Part shown: piece by piece, positions 60,986 through 64,000 of the stretch | How the letters are laid out: each line of letters opens with the position of its first letter | How positions within the stretch are numbered: the stretch's first letter is position 1 | Assembly: GCF_001882345.1 (NCBI RefSeq) | Contig: NZ_MINL01000001.1 | Location: 1,697,705-1,761,704 of the forward strand | Source: Halomonas sp. QHL1 | Lineage (GTDB): Bacteria > Pseudomonadota > Gammaproteobacteria > Pseudomonadales > Halomonadaceae | DNA: 64,000 nucleotides | Reading direction: 5' to 3' | Made by a program: the position numbers and the translations under genes | Notes under the pieces: model-generated | The model's database searches: none | What the model saw: the letters and a program-made list of their open reading frames with translations, nothing else | Told to the model about the DNA's origin: nothing

Positions 60986-61861
60986 ATGCTCGCCGAACTT
61001 TTTGCCGTCATGGCGCCCGTGCTTGCTGGTGCAGGACTCGGCTACCTGTGGGTACGCCTAGGCCATCCCTACCCGGTCGACTTCATCACCCGGCTGATGT
61101 TTAACATTGGCACCCCTTCGCTGGTATTGGCGTCTCTGGCGGGAGCCGATATTGATGCCAACACCTTCGGCCAGACCATGCTGGCCACCGCGTTGGTGAT
61201 TATCACCATGGGGGCCGCTACCTTTGCGGTGGCAAAACTGTTGCGCCGCAGCTGGCGAGTGCTACTTGCCCCCATGATGTACCCCAACACCGGCAATATG
61301 GGCTTACCCGTGGTGCTTTACGCCTTTGGCAGTGCCGGGTTTGCTTACGGCATTACGGTGATGGTGACCGTATCGTTGTTTCAGTTCACCTTAGGTGCAG
61401 TACTTAATAGTCAGGGCAACCCACTCAAAACCCTCGCCAAAACACCCACGGTATACGCCATTGCTATTTCCATGGCACTGCTGCTGACGGACACTTCCCT
61501 GCCCCCCTGGTTGGCGAATACGGTGGACTTAATGTCGGGGTTCACGGTTCCGCTGATGCTCATTACCCTGGGCGTCTCGCTGGCAAGCATTCATGTGAAG
61601 AACCTGCATTCAGGGCTCGGGTTTAGCCTGGTGCGTGTGCCCCTCGCCGCTGGGGTCGCCTGGCTGATCGCTGGCTGGGTGGGCCTTCCGCCACTGGCAC
61701 AAAACATTTTAGTGTTGCAAATGTGTATGCCGGTGGCGGTCTTCAATTACCTCTTTGCTCAGCGGGCCCAGCGCGAACCCGTCTATGTCGCCAGTTTGGT
61801 CTTCTGCTCAACATTGTTAGCGCTGGTTTACCTGCCCGTGTTACTCGCCCTGCTTATGTAA
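60986..61861 (+). CDS. AEC (auxin efflux carrier) family transporter
   Basis: A 291-residue inner-membrane carrier with ten predicted helices in two inverted repeats. TRLMFNIGTPSLVLASLAG and MMYPNTGNMGLPVVLYAFG are AEC family motifs (the second is the crossover NxGxxGLP). Members export or take up organic acids, including malate and malonate. The substrate is not known here. It follows the LysR gene and precedes a PQQ-type dehydrogenase. Confidence 0.87.
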   Translation: MLAELFAVMAPVLAGAGLGYLWVRLGHPYPVDFITRLMFNIGTPSLVLASLAGADIDANTFGQTMLATALVIITMGAATFAVAKLLRRSWRVLLAPMMYPNTGNMGLPVVLYAFGSAGFAYGITVMVTVSLFQFTLGAVLNSQGNPLKTLAKTPTVYAIAISMALLLTDTSLPPWLANTVDLMSGFTVPLMLITLGVSLASIHVKNLHSGLGFSLVRVPLAAGVAWLIAGWVGLPPLAQNILVLQMCMPVAVFNYLFAQRAQREPVYVASLVFCSTLLALVYLPVLLALLM

Positions 61862-61944
61862 TAGCGGAACCCCAACGTCGGTAAAAGGTCACTGCTAGAC
61901 TACTGGCAAGGATAACGAGTATTTACATAACCAGAGGGCACACT

Positions 61945-63138
61945 ATGCATTATACGAGCAGGAGTAATCCCACTTCTCGCCGACTGACCCCTGCGGCTTT
62001 GGCAGGAATTAGTGGGCTAGTGCTGGCTAGCGCTATCAACTCGGCAAATGCGGAAGTCGTTCAGGAATCGCTGGAAACCGAACATTTAAACCTTTCCATT
62101 GAGCGTATCGCCGATGGTTTTGAGCACCCTTGGGCGTTGGCGTTTTTACCCGATGGTCGCTATTTAGTCACCGAACGCAGCGGGCAGCTGAAACTCGTCG
62201 ACCCCGAAAGCGGTGAATCCAGTACGCTGCAAGGCATGCCAGAAGTGAGTGCTCGGGGCCAGGGCGGGCTGTTAGACGTGGTGTTGCACCCCGATTTTGA
62301 AGGGGGGAACGGTGGAGGCGACAACGACTGGATCTATTTCACCTGGAGCAAGCCCGAAGGCAATAACAGCCGTTCAGCGCTATCACGGGTAAAATGGCAG
62401 GATGACAAGCTAGGTGAGGTTGAGCACTTGTTTGAACAGGATCGCGCCTCAGGGCCTGGTCGTCACTACGGCTCGCGGTTGGCGTGGCAGCCCGACGGCA
62501 CCCTGCTAATGAGTATCGGCGACCGTGGCAGTGAACCACCTCGCGCCCAGGCAAGCGATGACCACGCGGGCTCTACCCTGCGCCTAACCGCCACGGGCGG
62601 CGTTCCCGATGACAATCCCTTTGTCGGGGATGACACCACCCTGGATGAAATCTACTCCATGGGAAATCGCAATATTCAAGGCATGACCGTGCTGAGTAAC
62701 GGCGAAGCCTGGGCATCAGAGCACGGCCCCCGAACCGGCGACGAGCTAAACCATATCGAAGCGGGCAATAATTATGGCTGGCCGGAAGTTAGTCAGGGCA
62801 ATGATTACGCTACCAATGAGCCGATTGGCGAAGACTCGCTCCCCGGCATGATTGACCCGGTGTATATATTTGAAGGGCGTTTCGCCCCCGCCGGCCTTGC
62901 CGAAGTGACCAGCGACGCTTTTGGTGAGTGGCAGGGCAACTTATTAGCCGGTGGATTAGGTAGCGAGAAGCTATTGCGCCTGCGCTTAGAAGAGGGCCGT
63001 GTCGCCGAAGAAGAGCTGATTTTACAAGGCGTAGTAGGCCGTATTCGCGATGTTCGCCAAGGCCCTGATGACGCTATTTACTTGCTCACTGACGACCCTC
63101 AGGGCGGCTTGTATCGTCTAGCGCCAACGAACCAGTAG
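61945..63138 (+). CDS. Periplasmic PQQ-dependent aldose sugar dehydrogenase
   Basis: A 397-residue exported six-bladed beta-propeller. A twin-Arg-free signal peptide ends near NSANA (about 36). GFEHPWALAFLPDGRYLVTERSG opens the Asd/YliI fold; RHYGSRLAWQPDGTLLMSIGDRG, GNRNIQGM, and SEHGPRTGDELNHIEAGNNYGWP are conserved quinone and Ca2+-site blocks. It oxidises aldoses with PQQ as cofactor (family knowledge). PQQ synthesis genes are not in the window. Confidence 0.9.
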   Translation: MHYTSRSNPTSRRLTPAALAGISGLVLASAINSANAEVVQESLETEHLNLSIERIADGFEHPWALAFLPDGRYLVTERSGQLKLVDPESGESSTLQGMPEVSARGQGGLLDVVLHPDFEGGNGGGDNDWIYFTWSKPEGNNSRSALSRVKWQDDKLGEVEHLFEQDRASGPGRHYGSRLAWQPDGTLLMSIGDRGSEPPRAQASDDHAGSTLRLTATGGVPDDNPFVGDDTTLDEIYSMGNRNIQGMTVLSNGEAWASEHGPRTGDELNHIEAGNNYGWPEVSQGNDYATNEPIGEDSLPGMIDPVYIFEGRFAPAGLAEVTSDAFGEWQGNLLAGGLGSEKLLRLRLEEGRVAEEELILQGVVGRIRDVRQGPDDAIYLLTDDPQGGLYRLAPTNQ

Positions 63139-63191
63139 CACTTAGTTCACCCGCTGATACTACAACGTATTAAAACCACCATGGATGCCCC

Positions 63192-64000
63192 ATGCGACTA
63201 CGCAATTTGATTATTTTGACGGTGATTGTGCCGCTGTTTGTCATCCTGGTGGTATTTAGCTTAGTGGCGATCAAATCGCTCGAAGATAACGTACGTTCAA
63301 AGCTACAAACTGAAGTTGAGATTATTACCCGTACGCTGAGCTCCTCGCTCAGCTACGCGGTCACCCCCGACAGCAACACGCCGCTTGAGGAAGCGCTACA
63401 GTCAGCGTTCTCCTTCCATAGAATTTACGGCGCTTATGTCTTCGATACCGAAGGGCGCGATATTTATGGGCTTGGCCTGGGCAAGGATATTTTCAGTCGC
63501 GAAGAGATTCAGCAAATCATCGAACGCGATGACCTTTACAGCAATTACCGACAACACGAGGGTTGGAATTACTACTCTGCGTTGACACCCTTGCGCTCAC
63601 AAGATGGCACTGTATATGGCGTACTTCAGGTTAATCGGCTAAATACCGGTATTGAGAACTACACGGGTTTTATCAGCGTTGTGGCCGTACTAGTGTTTGT
63701 GATTGGTGCGGCCGGGATCGTGTTTAGTATTTGGTGGGGCTTCCGGCGCCATATTGAGCGCCCGCTTAATCGGCTTCTGCACGTAATGCAGTTGGTAGAA
63801 AAAGGGGACCGCAGCCAACGTGCCACCGAAGACGGCCCTATCGAATACCGCCACCTCGCCTCTGGTTTGAATGGCATGCTGGATGCGATGGCCGAGAAAG
63901 ACCAAGAGATCGAAAATCGCCAGCGGCGCGAAATTGAGCTTGAAAAGCGCCTGCGTAAATCGAAAAAGCTGGCCGAGCTCGGCGTACTGGCGGCGGGAGT
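63192..64000 (+). CDS. Membrane sensor histidine kinase, N-terminal part (runs off window)
   Basis: 269 codons are visible. There is one N-terminal transmembrane helix (about 4-27), a periplasmic sensor of about 130 residues, a second helix (about 160-182), a HAMP-like segment (RRHIERPLNRLLHVMQLVEKGDRS) and a coiled coil leading into KKLAELGVLAAGV. The last motif is the start of a NtrB/ZraS-type HisKA domain, in which AHEI usually comes next. The kinase core and any partner regulator lie beyond the edge. The signal is unknown. Confidence 0.8.
   Translation, partial: MRLRNLIILTVIVPLFVILVVFSLVAIKSLEDNVRSKLQTEVEIITRTLSSSLSYAVTPDSNTPLEEALQSAFSFHRIYGAYVFDTEGRDIYGLGLGKDIFSREEIQQIIERDDLYSNYRQHEGWNYYSALTPLRSQDGTVYGVLQVNRLNTGIENYTGFISVVAVLVFVIGAAGIVFSIWWGFRRHIERPLNRLLHVMQLVEKGDRSQRATEDGPIEYRHLASGLNGMLDAMAEKDQEIENRQRREIELEKRLRKSKKLAELGVLAAG

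Overview
The window looks like chromosome of a moderately halophilic gammaproteobacterium, most probably Halomonas/Vreelandella (family Halomonadaceae). This is inferred from the acidic, GC-rich proteins and the gene repertoire, and no marker gene confirms it. It holds 50 complete protein genes, two partial genes at the edges, one tRNA gene and one tRNA-like gene. There is no rRNA, CRISPR array or insertion sequence.

Layout. 1-4725: a membrane proton-transporter module cut by the window edge, an esterase, an SLC13 permease and a cold-shock protein, all on the minus strand. 4962-7500: a SAM methyltransferase and a winged-helix/TPR regulator. 7650-11916: a GMC dehydrogenase and CoA-acylating semialdehyde dehydrogenase MmsA with a divergent LysR gene, matching the known 3-hydroxypropionate catabolic layout. 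12025-22255: periplasmic MsrA, a succinate-semialdehyde-type dehydrogenase, PgpA, a TerB-like protein, SbcCD, NadE next to PncC, and a CDP-alcohol phosphatidyltransferase. 22424-31030: one 8.6 kb gene for a cyclic beta-1,2-glucan synthase. 31172-41654: a small unknown protein, SstT, an MFS carrier, an XRE-cupin/AzlCD operon, a Fur-type siderophore receptor, two paralogous Crp/Fnr regulators and a patatin.

41732-50781: a mobile island of about 9.0 kb inserted in the 3' end of tRNA-Ile2(CAT). It is bounded by a perfect 46-bp direct repeat. It carries a tyrosine integrase, an AlpA-type regulator, a primase-polymerase/RepA-helicase fusion followed by a repeat-rich region that looks like a replication origin, four genes without clear function (one with a DUF5681 motif), an Eco29kI-type restriction-modification pair and a divergent tRNA-like gene with anticodon CTT. 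It resembles a P4/PICI-like satellite or integrative plasmid without structural genes, and is the best candidate for something undescribed.

50925-64000: a YceI-like protein, an iron-siderophore import operon (binding protein, two permeases, ATPase, all with 4-bp overlaps, then an ABC exporter) divergent from a TonB receptor across a Fur-controlled gap, a LysR gene, an AEC carrier, a PQQ sugar dehydrogenase and the start of a sensor kinase.

A further pattern is a 14-bp palindrome with the geometry TGTRC-N6-GYRC. It lies upstream of both Crp/Fnr paralogues and upstream of the glucan synthase, suggesting a shared regulon. All similarity statements come from reading motifs by eye; no database search was run.
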